Position numbers and translations under genes: made by a program. Source: JAFEBO01 sp036392375 (GTDB taxonomy: Bacteria > Planctomycetota > Phycisphaerae > Phycisphaerales > UBA1924). From it: DNA of 64,000 nt. The notes under the pieces were generated by a model. The model was not told where the DNA came from. It did no database searches and saw only the letters and a program-made list of their open reading frames with translations. The stretch is from NCBI GenBank assembly GCA_036392375.1, contig DASVYC010000026.1, positions 1 to 64,000 of the forward strand. Reading direction: 5' to 3'. Shown one piece after another: positions 17,801-26,183 of the stretch (positions are counted from its first letter, which is position 1; each line of letters begins with the position of its first letter).

Positions 17801-17859
17801 AAGGCATGTCCGCGCTCCTGAAGGCCAAGAAGCGGGCGCGGGATGAGATGGGGGAGTAG
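14854..17859 (+). CDS. VWA / glutamine-amidotransferase-like membrane protein
   Basis: A 1001-residue membrane protein. The ATG overlaps the NHL stop by 4 nt and has GAGGAGG 7 nt upstream. Two N-terminal hydrophobic segments (about 18-35 and 50-65) precede a von Willebrand A-type domain (VAVLGVLDSSQSV, about 76; GSNLAQGVRMAL; RIVLATDGNE). Residues about 325-410 look like a class I glutamine-amidotransferase fold (VLVITPN, YDAVVLVNQPAYNF, SGGGLVMTGG), and 430-600 a second VWA-like unit (YTPHFRLAYQGL, HVILISDGDAQSP). A C-terminal helix (about 859-880) is followed by a charged, coiled-coil-prone cytoplasmic tail rich in Lys and Ala. Such proteins occur beside MoxR/DUF58 genes; the large central part would be periplasmic. 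Biochemical role unknown. Confidence 0.85.
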   Translation: MSLVLGALIVGPLQFDTPMWLAVGGGLAVMSIGMTRRSIAALGPIARWVSVSARVLLLMLIFATLAEPQLRRVSKDVAVLGVLDSSQSVPAELQSRVDKFLENARDGHTQEHDRLGAITVARTAIVQQLPSDKTRIIERQNVGPTDGSNLAQGVRMALALDNQDAARRIVLATDGNETEDSLIQAAEAAKAAGVPIDILPLRFKYESEVLVDRLVAPSTARAGETMSLRAVLQSTTAATGRLVVLLNGQPIDLSGGAGQMGMDVELKPGSNVFTVPVIAPRSGAQEFRAVFEPRQAAGRPQGDTVLENNVASAVTFVSGEGKVLVITPNERESMELVRVLEGSGIGVQTTSPEAAPRTLTEWSPYDAVVLVNQPAYNFSLLQQEELKRYVQDSGGGLVMTGGPDSFGAGGWIGSPLEDALPIKLDPPQKRQLPKGALVIITHSVEMPNGVYYGKQTAVAAVNALSRLDLVGVIEYNPGFGHDWAHPLAQVGDGSAVKRAINNLVFGDMPDYTPHFRLAYQGLSRADAGQKHVILISDGDAQSPPKSMLNDFLNAKITVSTVEVFPHSGADTQNLKSIAEATGGRHYFVNTQAALAALPQIFTKEAQTVKRPLIWEGEAFAPPIVGGMLDTLRGIRGVPAITGYVVAADREGLSQVTLRGKENDAVGAQWQFGLGRAITFTSDVSSRWAKSWTSWPGFKGFWEQQVRWAMRPSSSPNVRVTTEVQGSQARLFIDALDSKGERLNFAAFRGRVAMPDGTSQSVEVRQVGPGRYEGVIKNPPPGTSIVGLVYSAPGDNGPVEGSVQAAVNRPFADEFRVLEDNFALLEQVRSITGGRLLSDDATNNDLWSREGLAMPVALRPIWSWLALLAAGVFLIDVGVRRVRVDLVALAKATAGLFGRAKQTQSQQIDRLQAAREQARQQMASRAVEDVRDATAAASSGVKFEADAGAKGGPVIDRPRDAGGKPIATKPAAKDDAKPGEKKDEGMSALLKAKKRARDEMGE

Positions 17860-17920
17860 AAGGGGAGCAGGGGTGGAGCGGAGTAGGGGAGCAGGGAAAG
17901 GCGGGGAATGGGTGGGGGCT
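17860..17920 (+). repeat. G-rich low-complexity stretch
   Basis: Directly after the stop of the VWA gene the plus strand repeats GGGGAGCAGGGG-type units (GGAGCAGGGGTGGAGCGGAG and similar). It resembles, more loosely, the GGGGCAGTGGGG repeats at 35437, 35576 and 62236. Runs of four G at short spacing could form a quadruplex in the transcript between the VWA and MoxR genes. Confidence 0.45.
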
Positions 17921-17981
17921 GGGCCTTCCAGGCCCCGCGACAGAGCAGATGTGAGAACGGTCGGGTTTTCAAAGGGAACAC

Positions 17982-19013
<1,032 letters not shown>

Positions 19014-19017
19014 GGCG

Positions 19018-19142
19018 TTTCACCGCAGAGGACGCAGAGGACGCGGAGAGGAAGGAAGACTAGAGACAAAGAGATCAGATCGATGCAGTTCGTTCCTTCC
19101 CAGTTGCCTTTCTCCGCGATCTCCGCGTCCTCCGCGGTGAAT
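19018..19142. repeat. dispersed-type inverted repeat between moxR-like and DUF58 genes
   Basis: Left arm 19018-19054 (TTTCACCGCAGAGGACGCAG and on) is an imperfect inverted copy of right arm 19106-19142, whose reverse complement starts ATTCACCGCGGAGGACGCGG. About 30 of 36 positions match. The arms flank about 50 nt without coding potential. The right arm ends at an ATG (19141) that would be an in-frame start of DUF58, so the repeat touches the gene start. Confidence 0.7.
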
Positions 19143-19161
19143 GTCTTGTCCTGAACAAGCG

Positions 19162-20175
19162 ATGCTCCGAACCTCTTCCATCTCCCGCCCCACCCGACTG
19201 GAAGACCTCCTGTCTTCCAAGGAAATCGCTCGTCTCGATCCGCTCGACCTTGCCTCCCGGCGCGTCTTCTTCGGGAAGCTCAAGGGTGAGCGTCGCTCCA
19301 AGAAGCGGGGGCACTCCGTCGAGTTCGCCGATCACCGCCAGTACGTCAGCGGCGACGACATCCGGCACATCGACTGGAACATCTTCGGCCGCCTCGACAA
19401 ACTCTTCCTGAAACTCTTCCTCGAGGAAGAAGACCTGTCGCTCCACGTCGTGCTCGACGCCTCCGCCTCCTCCGACTGCGGCGAGCCCAACAAGTACCTG
19501 TTCATGCAGCGCTGCGCGATGGCGCTCGGCTACGTGGGTCTGGTGAACCTCAACCGTGTCGCCGCGACCGTCATGGGCGGCATCGACGCGGAAGCAACCT
19601 CTCGCAACTCCCCCTCCCAGAGGGAGGGGGCCGGGGGGTGGGTTGGTTCGACCGGCTCGTCTGCTTCTGCTCCCAAGCCCTCACCTATCCGCGCCGTCCG
19701 CGATCTCCGCGGCCGGCGGCGTGTCCACGATCTCGCTCGCTTCATCTGCGCCACCACCCCCGGCGGCACGCTCAGCTTCCGCGCCGCCGCGGAACGCATC
19801 GCGCTCTCGCGACGCGGCAAGGGCGTCATGCTCATCTTCTCCGACTTCTTCTTCAAGGACGGCTACGAGGACGGCCTGCGCCTGCTCAGCGGCCATGGCT
19901 ACGACCTCATCCTCGTCCAGGTGCTCAGCCCGCAGGAACTCGAACCGCCGATCAAGGGTGATCTTCGCTTGAAGGACATCGAGGACGCCGACACCGCGGA
20001 GGTGACGATCAGCGCACCGCTCTTGAAGCGCTATCAGGCGAATCTGGCCGCGTACTGCAACAAGCTCCGCGAGTTCGCCCATCGGCGCGACATGGCGTTG
20101 CTCACGGTCAAGAGCGACACGCCGGTGGATCTTCTGGTCGCCGACCAACTGCGACGACTGGGGGTGCTCAAGTGA
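19162..20175 (+). CDS. DUF58 protein
   Basis: About 337 residues from the ATG at 19162; an in-frame ATG at 19141 lies inside the repeat arm, and neither has a clear ribosome site. The DUF58 signature is strong: EFADHRQYVSGDDIRHIDWN and FGRLDKLFLKLFLEEEDL, followed by a VWA-like half (LHVVLDASAS; KGVMLIFSDFF; YDLILVQVLSPQEL). Around residue 150 an in-frame GC-rich repeat (19605-19645) adds a NSPSQREGAGGWVGS loop where the family has a short connector. DUF58 proteins partner with MoxR ATPases. The last codons overlap the BatA-like start by 4 nt (GTGA). Confidence 0.9.
   Translation: MLRTSSISRPTRLEDLLSSKEIARLDPLDLASRRVFFGKLKGERRSKKRGHSVEFADHRQYVSGDDIRHIDWNIFGRLDKLFLKLFLEEEDLSLHVVLDASASSDCGEPNKYLFMQRCAMALGYVGLVNLNRVAATVMGGIDAEATSRNSPSQREGAGGWVGSTGSSASAPKPSPIRAVRDLRGRRRVHDLARFICATTPGGTLSFRAAAERIALSRRGKGVMLIFSDFFFKDGYEDGLRLLSGHGYDLILVQVLSPQELEPPIKGDLRLKDIEDADTAEVTISAPLLKRYQANLAAYCNKLREFAHRRDMALLTVKSDTPVDLLVADQLRRLGVLK
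19605..19645 (+). repeat. GC-rich repeat element (family A), copy inside DUF58 gene
   Basis: A near-palindrome: CCCCCTCCC, AGA, GGGAGGGGG, then CCGGGGGGTGGGTTGG. It matches the reverse complement of 14200-14244. It is in frame and expands a loop of the DUF58 protein. The resulting peptide is Gly/Ser/Pro-rich, so it should be tolerated as a surface insertion. Confidence 0.65.
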
Positions 20176-22403
20176 ACTGGTCCTCCATCAGCTTCATTTC
20201 CTGGCCGCTCGCTCTTGGCGTCGCCGCGATCGCGGTACCGGCGCTCATCCTGCTCTATCTCCTCAAGCTGCGTCGCCGCGACATGGAGATCTCGACCACG
20301 CTCCTGTGGAAGAAGGCGGTGCAGGACCTGCAGGCGAACGCTCCGCTGCAGCGGCTCCGCAAGAACATCTTGCTTCTCTTGCAACTCCTCGTGCTCGCCG
20401 CCTTGATCTTCGCGCTCGCCGAGCCGGTGATGAAGTCGGCCTCGTTCACGGGCACCAAGCACGTCATCCTGATCGATCGCTCCGCGAGCATGGCGACGCT
20501 CGACGGCACCGAGAGCGCGACCAAGCCCGCCACGCGACTCGAGGAGGCCAAGCGCCAGGCCATCGAGATGATCGACGCGCTCCGCGAGCCGGGGCTGCTG
20601 GCCAAGGCGACCAACGCCACCGGCGACGAGGCGATGGTGATCGCGTTCGACAACGTGTCGGACGTCCGCCAGAGCTTCACCAGCGACAAGCAGAAGCTCC
20701 GTGCCGCGGTCGAGAGCATCACGCAGTCCGACGCCCCCACCAGCATGGGCGAGGCGATGCGGCTGGCCAAGGCCCACGCCCCGCGCCGCATCCACATCGA
20801 GAACGGTCAGAGCCAGATCATCGAGGGCCTCAGCGCCGGGGCACCGATCTCCATCCATCTCTTCAGCGACGGCCGCGTCCCCGATGCCGACGCCGCCAAG
20901 CCAAGTCCTGAGGACTCCTTCGTCTTCCACCGCATCGGCAGCGAGAAAAGCGGCAACGTCGGCATCACCAGCGTCCGCGCTCAACGCTCGTACGAGAATC
21001 CCAACGCGCTCTCGTTCTTCGTCGGCCTGCAGAACTCCGACCCCGCCGAGCGCACCGTCGACGTCGAGCTCGTCGTCGAAGGCTCGGTCGCGGCGATCAA
21101 GCAGGTGACCATGCCCGGGGCCACCAAGCCCGTCACCGATGGCGGCACCGGCCCCGCGGCTCCGACGCCGTCTGAGACCGAGTCCAACACCGGCGCCAAC
21201 GCCCCGACGCCCAGCGATCAGCAGCGCACCACGCCCGATCTCAACCCCGGCGTCGGCGGCGTGGTCTTCAATGTCGAGCGCGAGGACGCGTTGCTCGCGG
21301 AGATCCGACTCCGCGCCCCGACCGGATCGGGCGGCGACCTCGACCGCTTCCCCACCGACGACCGTGTGTACGTGAACGCGGGACCCGCGAAGCGCCTGCG
21401 GGTTGCGATCGTGACCAACGGCAGCCTGTTCCTTTCCTCCGCGCTCGCGGGTCTGCCGCTGGCGGAGCTGCGGACCATCGCCCCCGCCGAGTTCAACACG
21501 CAAGTTGAGAAGGGCGGATTGCCCGCGGCGGACGTGATCATTCTCGACGGCGTTCTCCCGCCCGCCGGCAACGTCGCCCCGGCCGCGGGGTTGCCCGCCG
21601 GTCGCTTCCTGATTCTGAACGCCGTGCCTCAGCCCAAGAGCGCCGGCCCGCAGTCGCCCGCGCCGATTACCGACAAAGGCAAGAGCGGCAACGCCACGAT
21701 CGTGGACTGGCAGCGCACGCACCCGGCGCTCCGCAACGTCGGGCTGGATTCAGTCTTCATCGCCGAATCGCGCGACGTCGAGGTCCGCCCCGGTTCCACC
21801 GCGGTCTCGCTTGCTCGCACCGAGCGCGGCCCGGCGATCGTGGAACTCGCCAGCGGCGCGACCCGGGCGTTGATCGTGCCGTTCGACATCGGCGCCACCA
21901 ACTGGCCGCTGGATGTGAGCTTTGTGGTCTTCCTGGCGTCGGCGATCGACTACTTGGGCGGCGAATCGCTCGCGGGCTCGACCGACACGCCGCAAATGGG
22001 CTCGACGATTTCCGAAAGACTCCCCGCCGGTGCGACCGACATCCGTCTGATCGCCCCGGGCGAGACAACCGAATCCTCGCTCACGCCGCTGCCCGACGGC
22101 TCGGTGGTCTTCGGCCCGGTCCGCCGCGCCGGCGTCTACCGCCTGTCGTGGAAGGGCCCACCCGCTCCCGGCGATCTGGCCGAGGGCCCGCGGTCCACGC
22201 GGCGTGTGCCGGCGAACCTGCTCGACGCCCCCGAATCGGTGGTGGCGAGCAAGAACCAGATCGCGCTGGCGAGCCGTCTCGTCAACGCGGCCGGGTCGGA
22301 CGCGTTCAAGGGCGATCAGCGGCTCTGGCCCTGGTTGCTCCTCGCGTGCGCGGCGATGCTGATGATCGAGTGGTACGTGTACAACAAGAAGACGCACCTG
22401 TGA
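20172..22403 (+). CDS. BatA-like VWA-domain membrane protein
   Basis: A 743-residue protein starting with GTG inside the DUF58 stop. Residues 8-30 and 62-85 are two membrane helices with the BatA N-terminal pattern (LLYLLKLRRRDMEISTTLLW between them). A VWA domain follows: MIDAS motif LIDRSASM (about 97-104), GDEAMVIAFDN and TSMGEAMRLA. The central region (about 250-690) is periplasmic and beta-rich, with a Pro/Thr-rich linker near 330-360. A C-terminal helix (about 720-738) returns to the membrane. It should be the VWA partner of the MoxR/DUF58 pair. The C-terminal part includes a predicted amidotransferase-like strand (AADVIILDGVLPP). Confidence 0.9.
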   Translation: MNWSSISFISWPLALGVAAIAVPALILLYLLKLRRRDMEISTTLLWKKAVQDLQANAPLQRLRKNILLLLQLLVLAALIFALAEPVMKSASFTGTKHVILIDRSASMATLDGTESATKPATRLEEAKRQAIEMIDALREPGLLAKATNATGDEAMVIAFDNVSDVRQSFTSDKQKLRAAVESITQSDAPTSMGEAMRLAKAHAPRRIHIENGQSQIIEGLSAGAPISIHLFSDGRVPDADAAKPSPEDSFVFHRIGSEKSGNVGITSVRAQRSYENPNALSFFVGLQNSDPAERTVDVELVVEGSVAAIKQVTMPGATKPVTDGGTGPAAPTPSETESNTGANAPTPSDQQRTTPDLNPGVGGVVFNVEREDALLAEIRLRAPTGSGGDLDRFPTDDRVYVNAGPAKRLRVAIVTNGSLFLSSALAGLPLAELRTIAPAEFNTQVEKGGLPAADVIILDGVLPPAGNVAPAAGLPAGRFLILNAVPQPKSAGPQSPAPITDKGKSGNATIVDWQRTHPALRNVGLDSVFIAESRDVEVRPGSTAVSLARTERGPAIVELASGATRALIVPFDIGATNWPLDVSFVVFLASAIDYLGGESLAGSTDTPQMGSTISERLPAGATDIRLIAPGETTESSLTPLPDGSVVFGPVRRAGVYRLSWKGPPAPGDLAEGPRSTRRVPANLLDAPESVVASKNQIALASRLVNAAGSDAFKGDQRLWPWLLLACAAMLMIEWYVYNKKTHL

Positions 22404-22548
22404 GCCAGATCCACAACCCAACCAACTCCCGGGGACATGAGGTGGTGGGTTGGTGCATCGGCGCGGATCGACGTGATTGTTCCCTTGTGCTCCCCCGGGC
22501 GTGCAGAGCGTGGCACTCTGACTGTCGCTGCATGTGCGAGGTTTTCGC
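22404..22548 (+). repeat. imperfect inverted repeat in gene gap
   Basis: The gap after the BatA-like gene contains CACAACCCAACCA (22414-22426) opposed by TGGTGGGTTGGTG (22444-22456), with ACTCCCGGGG between them. It recalls the TGGGTTGG end of repeat family A but is too short to assign with certainty. Confidence 0.35.
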
Positions 22549-25047
22549 GTGATCGTGCGGAGCGTGCTCATCTCGGCTCTCGCGGGCGCGATCTTCGTCG
22601 CTAGCGCCGCGTACGCACAGACGACGCAGCCCTTTCTCGGTGTGGAGGAGTCGATCCCCGCGACTCCTACCGCGCACCCGCGCCGCCCCGCGACCATCGA
22701 GGCCGTGCGCCTGGGCTGGCGCGGCAATCTCCTCGCCGACTGCTGGGGGCCCGCTCGCGTGTACATCAGCGGCAACCCCAACATCGCGGGCGGCGCGTTC
22801 GGCGGCGTGCTCGAGGTGCTGTACGCCCAGGACGGGTCGCAGTCGGCCCAGATCACGGTGCCGATCGCGACCACGCCCGGTCGCATCACCCCCGTCGAGC
22901 TCGCTCTGGCAATGCCCCTGAACGTGAGCCAGCTCACGCTCACGCTGTACGACGAGTCGGGGCGAGCTGTGGACAGCCGCAAGTATCAGCGCGGCGACAA
23001 CTCGCTGCCCGCCACGCTCCTCGACGCCACGCCGCTGGTGCTCGCGGTGGCCGACCGCACCGGCGTCGCACCCTCGGTGGCCAAGGCCTTCGCCGAGCCG
23101 GGGCTGCGTGCGGTGGGTGCGGCGAACACCATCGCCATCGGACGCCCGTCGCCGAGCCGCAACCCGATGGACGATCTCGCGTGCGTGACAGTCACCGCCG
23201 ACGACCTCCCTGAAACATGGGCCGCGTACGAGGGTGTTGCCGCGGTGGTGATCGGGGCCGACGAGATTTCGGCTCTCCCCGCGTCGAAGCTCGCGGCCCT
23301 GCTCGATTGGCTGCGCTCCGGCGGGTGCGTGGTCGCCCGCGTGGACGCCGCGGGCGCGGGCGTCGCCAAGCTTCTCGCCGATGCACCCGGGCGTGTGGAG
23401 GTCCGCGAGGCTCAGCAGCTCGCCCCGGGAGCCGAGCTCGAACGCCTGTTCGCCGAGCCGACGCAGGTGGAAAAGGACGCCAAGCTGGTTCAGATCCAGG
23501 CCCGCGGCCGCGACAGCGTGCAGGGCCGGCCGATCGCGCTGGGCGATGCTCAGGACCCCGACGCCAAGGCGTGGCGGGTGCGCTGGGCGTCGCGCGACGC
23601 CACCCGCGTCAACGGTGTCGAGACCGAGGGCCTGCTCGCCGAGGGACCGATCGGATTCGGATGGGTCGTGCTGCTCGGCATCGATCCGCCCCAGCTCGCC
23701 AGCGGCTCGGACGATGCCCCTTCTCGCATCGCGTGGCGAGAGGCCTTGCGGAACACCTGCGCCGAGCTCGCCACCCGCGTCCGCTCGAGCGATCAGTTCT
23801 CCTGGGGCACGCGCGGCAGCGGCTCGGATCACTCCGCCCGCATCGCAACCCGTTCGGTGCTCAACGCCCTGAGCGATGCGCCCGCCCTGGGCGACAGCGC
23901 CTTCATCGTCATCGTCTTGTGCCTGCTCGCGCTCGCGGGCGCGATCGGACCGATCGACGGGCTGCTGCTCGGGCGCTTCCAGAAGCGCCAGCACTCGTGG
24001 GCCACGGCACTCGCGTGGATCGTTGTCGCGTCGGTCCTGGCCGCGGCCCTGCCGCCGCTGCTGCGAGGCGGCGACTCGAAGCTGCGGCGGCTGCGGGTGG
24101 TGGATGCCATCGGGGGCGAAAGGCCGCGCACGATCGCCTGGCAGACCGGCGTGACCACGCTCTTCGCCGGAGTGGGCGGCCCGGTGCGCCTCACGCCCGC
24201 CGATCCGGCCACGCACGACACAAGCTGGTTCCGCGGTGTCTCGCCCCTGTTCGTGCAGCCGTTCAACAGCTCCGATCCCCTGGTCCGCTTCGCCACGCTG
24301 CAGCAGGAGCCACCGGGCAACGCGGCGGTCGCGGGGCGCTCCAACCGCATCGACCCGAACAGGGCGATGCGGATGGGACAGTGGACCTTCCGCACCTTCG
24401 CCGAGCAGGGGCCCACCGGCGCACCGCCGCCGGTGCGCGTGGATCGCATCCTCGTGAACGCGTCGGATTCGTGGGCCGTGCAGCTCCCTGCATCCATGGG
24501 CTCGTTCGTGAACGGTTCTTTGCGGATCGGTGATTCCTGGGACACGCTCGAACTCGCGGGCGACCCACCCGACGGCGTTGTCTCGCTCCGCGCCCGAGGT
24601 GGCAACAAGGAGTGGGACGCGCGTATCGCCCTCGCCCGCACCGGCGCCTACGGCGACCTGGAGTTTCAGAGCGGAGTCGCGCTGGAGCTGCCCGGAGCGC
24701 GGGAGCGATCGCGGGCGCTCGACGCGCGTCTCGCCAGCGGCGAGTGGGCCGCGGTGTATCTCCGGATGAAGGCCCCGGCGGCGACCCTGCGCTGCGAGCG
24801 TCTGAGCTGGACCGGCGTCGGCGACGCCTACGACGGACGAGAGGACACGATCTACCGGCTGCTCGTGCCTCTGAGCGAGTCCCGCGTGCCCCGCGCACCG
24901 TGGAGCGTGACGCTCCCCATAACCGTGGCGCCCGAAGCCAGCAGACCCGACGCGCAACCGGACGCCGACCAGGACGAAGACGCTCCCGAGACGCCGAACG
25001 CCCCTGGCACGGGCCCGCCCCAGCCACCGAAGGAACCCGCCCCATGA
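22549..25047 (+). CDS. large exported membrane protein of the MoxR/VWA cluster
   Basis: About 832 residues from the GTG at 22549 (VIVRSVLISALAGAIF), 7 nt after GAGG; a GTG five codons upstream is possible. Residues 1-24 are a signal peptide ending AYAQ. Residues 40-200 are beta-rich, 200-320 look like an amidotransferase-type alpha/beta unit (VAAVVIGADEISALP, WLRSGGCVVARVD). Two membrane helices (about 447-505: FIVIVLCLLALAGAIGPIDG and WIVVASVLAAALPPLL) enclose a short charged loop. The C-terminal 330 residues are again beta-rich and end in a Pro/Asp-rich tail. No enzyme motif seen. Its stop overlaps the ABC ATPase start by 4 nt, tying the cluster to the transporter. Confidence 0.75.
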   Translation: MIVRSVLISALAGAIFVASAAYAQTTQPFLGVEESIPATPTAHPRRPATIEAVRLGWRGNLLADCWGPARVYISGNPNIAGGAFGGVLEVLYAQDGSQSAQITVPIATTPGRITPVELALAMPLNVSQLTLTLYDESGRAVDSRKYQRGDNSLPATLLDATPLVLAVADRTGVAPSVAKAFAEPGLRAVGAANTIAIGRPSPSRNPMDDLACVTVTADDLPETWAAYEGVAAVVIGADEISALPASKLAALLDWLRSGGCVVARVDAAGAGVAKLLADAPGRVEVREAQQLAPGAELERLFAEPTQVEKDAKLVQIQARGRDSVQGRPIALGDAQDPDAKAWRVRWASRDATRVNGVETEGLLAEGPIGFGWVVLLGIDPPQLASGSDDAPSRIAWREALRNTCAELATRVRSSDQFSWGTRGSGSDHSARIATRSVLNALSDAPALGDSAFIVIVLCLLALAGAIGPIDGLLLGRFQKRQHSWATALAWIVVASVLAAALPPLLRGGDSKLRRLRVVDAIGGERPRTIAWQTGVTTLFAGVGGPVRLTPADPATHDTSWFRGVSPLFVQPFNSSDPLVRFATLQQEPPGNAAVAGRSNRIDPNRAMRMGQWTFRTFAEQGPTGAPPPVRVDRILVNASDSWAVQLPASMGSFVNGSLRIGDSWDTLELAGDPPDGVVSLRARGGNKEWDARIALARTGAYGDLEFQSGVALELPGARERSRALDARLASGEWAAVYLRMKAPAATLRCERLSWTGVGDAYDGREDTIYRLLVPLSESRVPRAPWSVTLPITVAPEASRPDAQPDADQDEDAPETPNAPGTGPPQPPKEPAP

Positions 25048-26021
25048 TCGAGATCAAGGGACTCACCAAGCGCTTCGGCAAGCTGATGGCCCTCGATCAG
25101 CTCACGCTGGACATCGGCCCGGGGGAGATCTTCGGCTTCATCGGCCCCAACGGCGCCGGCAAGTCCACCACCATGAAGATCCTCGCGTGCCTGCTCAGGC
25201 AGGACGCGGGCGAGGCGATCGTCTGCGGCAAGAACGTCCGCAAGGACGCCGACGCCATCCGCCGCACCGTCGGCTACATGCCTGACTTCCTGGGCGTGTA
25301 CGACGACCTGACGGTCGACGAATACCTGCAGTTCTTTGCCGCCGCGTTCGAGGTGCCCCGCCCCCGCCGCCGCTCGGTGATCGATCAGGTCCTCGAGCTC
25401 ACCGACCTGGTGGAGAAGAAGCACGCGATGGTCGATTCGCTCAGCCGCGGCATGCAGCAGCGCCTGGGCGTCGCCCGCGTGCTGATCCACGAGCCGCAGG
25501 TGCTGCTGCTCGACGAACCGGCCAGCGGCCTGGACCCGCGGGCCCGTATCGAGATGCGCTCTCTGCTCATCGAGCTCCGCAAGATGGGCAAGAGCCTGAT
25601 GGTCTCCTCGCACATCTTGAGCGAGCTCGCGGAGATGTGCACCTCGATCGGCATCATCGAGCGGGGCAAGCTGCTCTACGCCGGCTCGATCGAAGACGCG
25701 TACGCCAAGGTCCGCTCCGCCGCTCTGGACGCCAGCCAGGCGGGTGCCGCAGTCGGAGAACGCATCGAGATCGTGCTGCAGCCCGACTCGATCGAGGCCA
25801 CGCGCCTGGCCGACAAGCTCGGCGGGGACCCCCGCGTCGCCGCGGTCAAGAGCGGTCCCTCCACGCTCACCGTCGATCTCCGCGCCGACGCCGGGGCCGA
25901 CGGGCACCACTTCCTGATCGAAACGATCCTGCACAACGGCGGACGCATCCACAGCTTCGCCCCCGTCGAGGTCAAGCTCGAGGACGCGTTCCTCAAGCTC
26001 ACCACGGGAGCGCTCCAGTGA
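25044..26021 (+). CDS. ABC transporter ATP-binding protein
   Basis: A 325-residue ATPase. Walker A GPNGAGKS (34-41), Q-loop region near 80 (GYMPDFLGVYDDLTV, with Met-Pro in place of the usual Gln context), signature LSRGMQQR (133-140), Walker B VLLLDEP (153-159) and H-loop His190 are present. Residues 225-325 form a C-terminal extension seen in exporters that work with ABC-2 permeases. ATG at 25044 overlaps the previous stop by 4 nt and follows GAAGGA. The partner permease is the next gene. Probable role: export or membrane remodelling connected to the MoxR/VWA cluster; substrate unknown. Confidence 0.93.
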   Translation: MIEIKGLTKRFGKLMALDQLTLDIGPGEIFGFIGPNGAGKSTTMKILACLLRQDAGEAIVCGKNVRKDADAIRRTVGYMPDFLGVYDDLTVDEYLQFFAAAFEVPRPRRRSVIDQVLELTDLVEKKHAMVDSLSRGMQQRLGVARVLIHEPQVLLLDEPASGLDPRARIEMRSLLIELRKMGKSLMVSSHILSELAEMCTSIGIIERGKLLYAGSIEDAYAKVRSAALDASQAGAAVGERIEIVLQPDSIEATRLADKLGGDPRVAAVKSGPSTLTVDLRADAGADGHHFLIETILHNGGRIHSFAPVEVKLEDAFLKLTTGALQ

Positions 26022-26183
26022 CCACCAGGGCTTTGTGCGCGATCGGGGTGCCACGGCTTGGCCGCTTTGGGCCACGCGGTGTGCATGCGCCAGCGCCGTG
26101 CGCCCTTTCACGGCTTGACCGCCGAGCCGGTCAAGCCGTGCCCCCCTCTGCCTTTGCCAACGCCGTGCGAGGTGTTTCCTGAC
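26018..26183 (+). repeat. palindromic element at ABC ATPase/permease junction
   Basis: Between the ATPase stop and the permease coding frame lie about 160 nt. They contain a perfect 13-bp palindrome at 26109-26140 (CACGGCTTGACCG, 6-nt loop, CGGTCAAGCCGTG). An outer pair also exists: GGGGTGCCACGGCTTGGCC at 26045-26063 is a near inverted copy of 26129-26146. TGAC occurs at 26019-26022 and again at 26180-26183. That would fit a 4-bp target duplication, and removing one unit restores a GTGA stop/start overlap (GTG ACT TCG CCT). Confidence 0.55.

Noticed and set aside
22306..24957. An 883-codon minus-strand frame opposite the large membrane-protein gene
   Set aside because: Arg/His/Gly-rich, no start site, no domain; the plus-strand gene has signal peptide, helices and coupling overlap.
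26018..26182. A small gene starting with GTG at the ABC ATPase stop (VTTRALCAIG...)
   Set aside because: It is encoded by the palindromic element, ends at the permease start and has no protein-like features.
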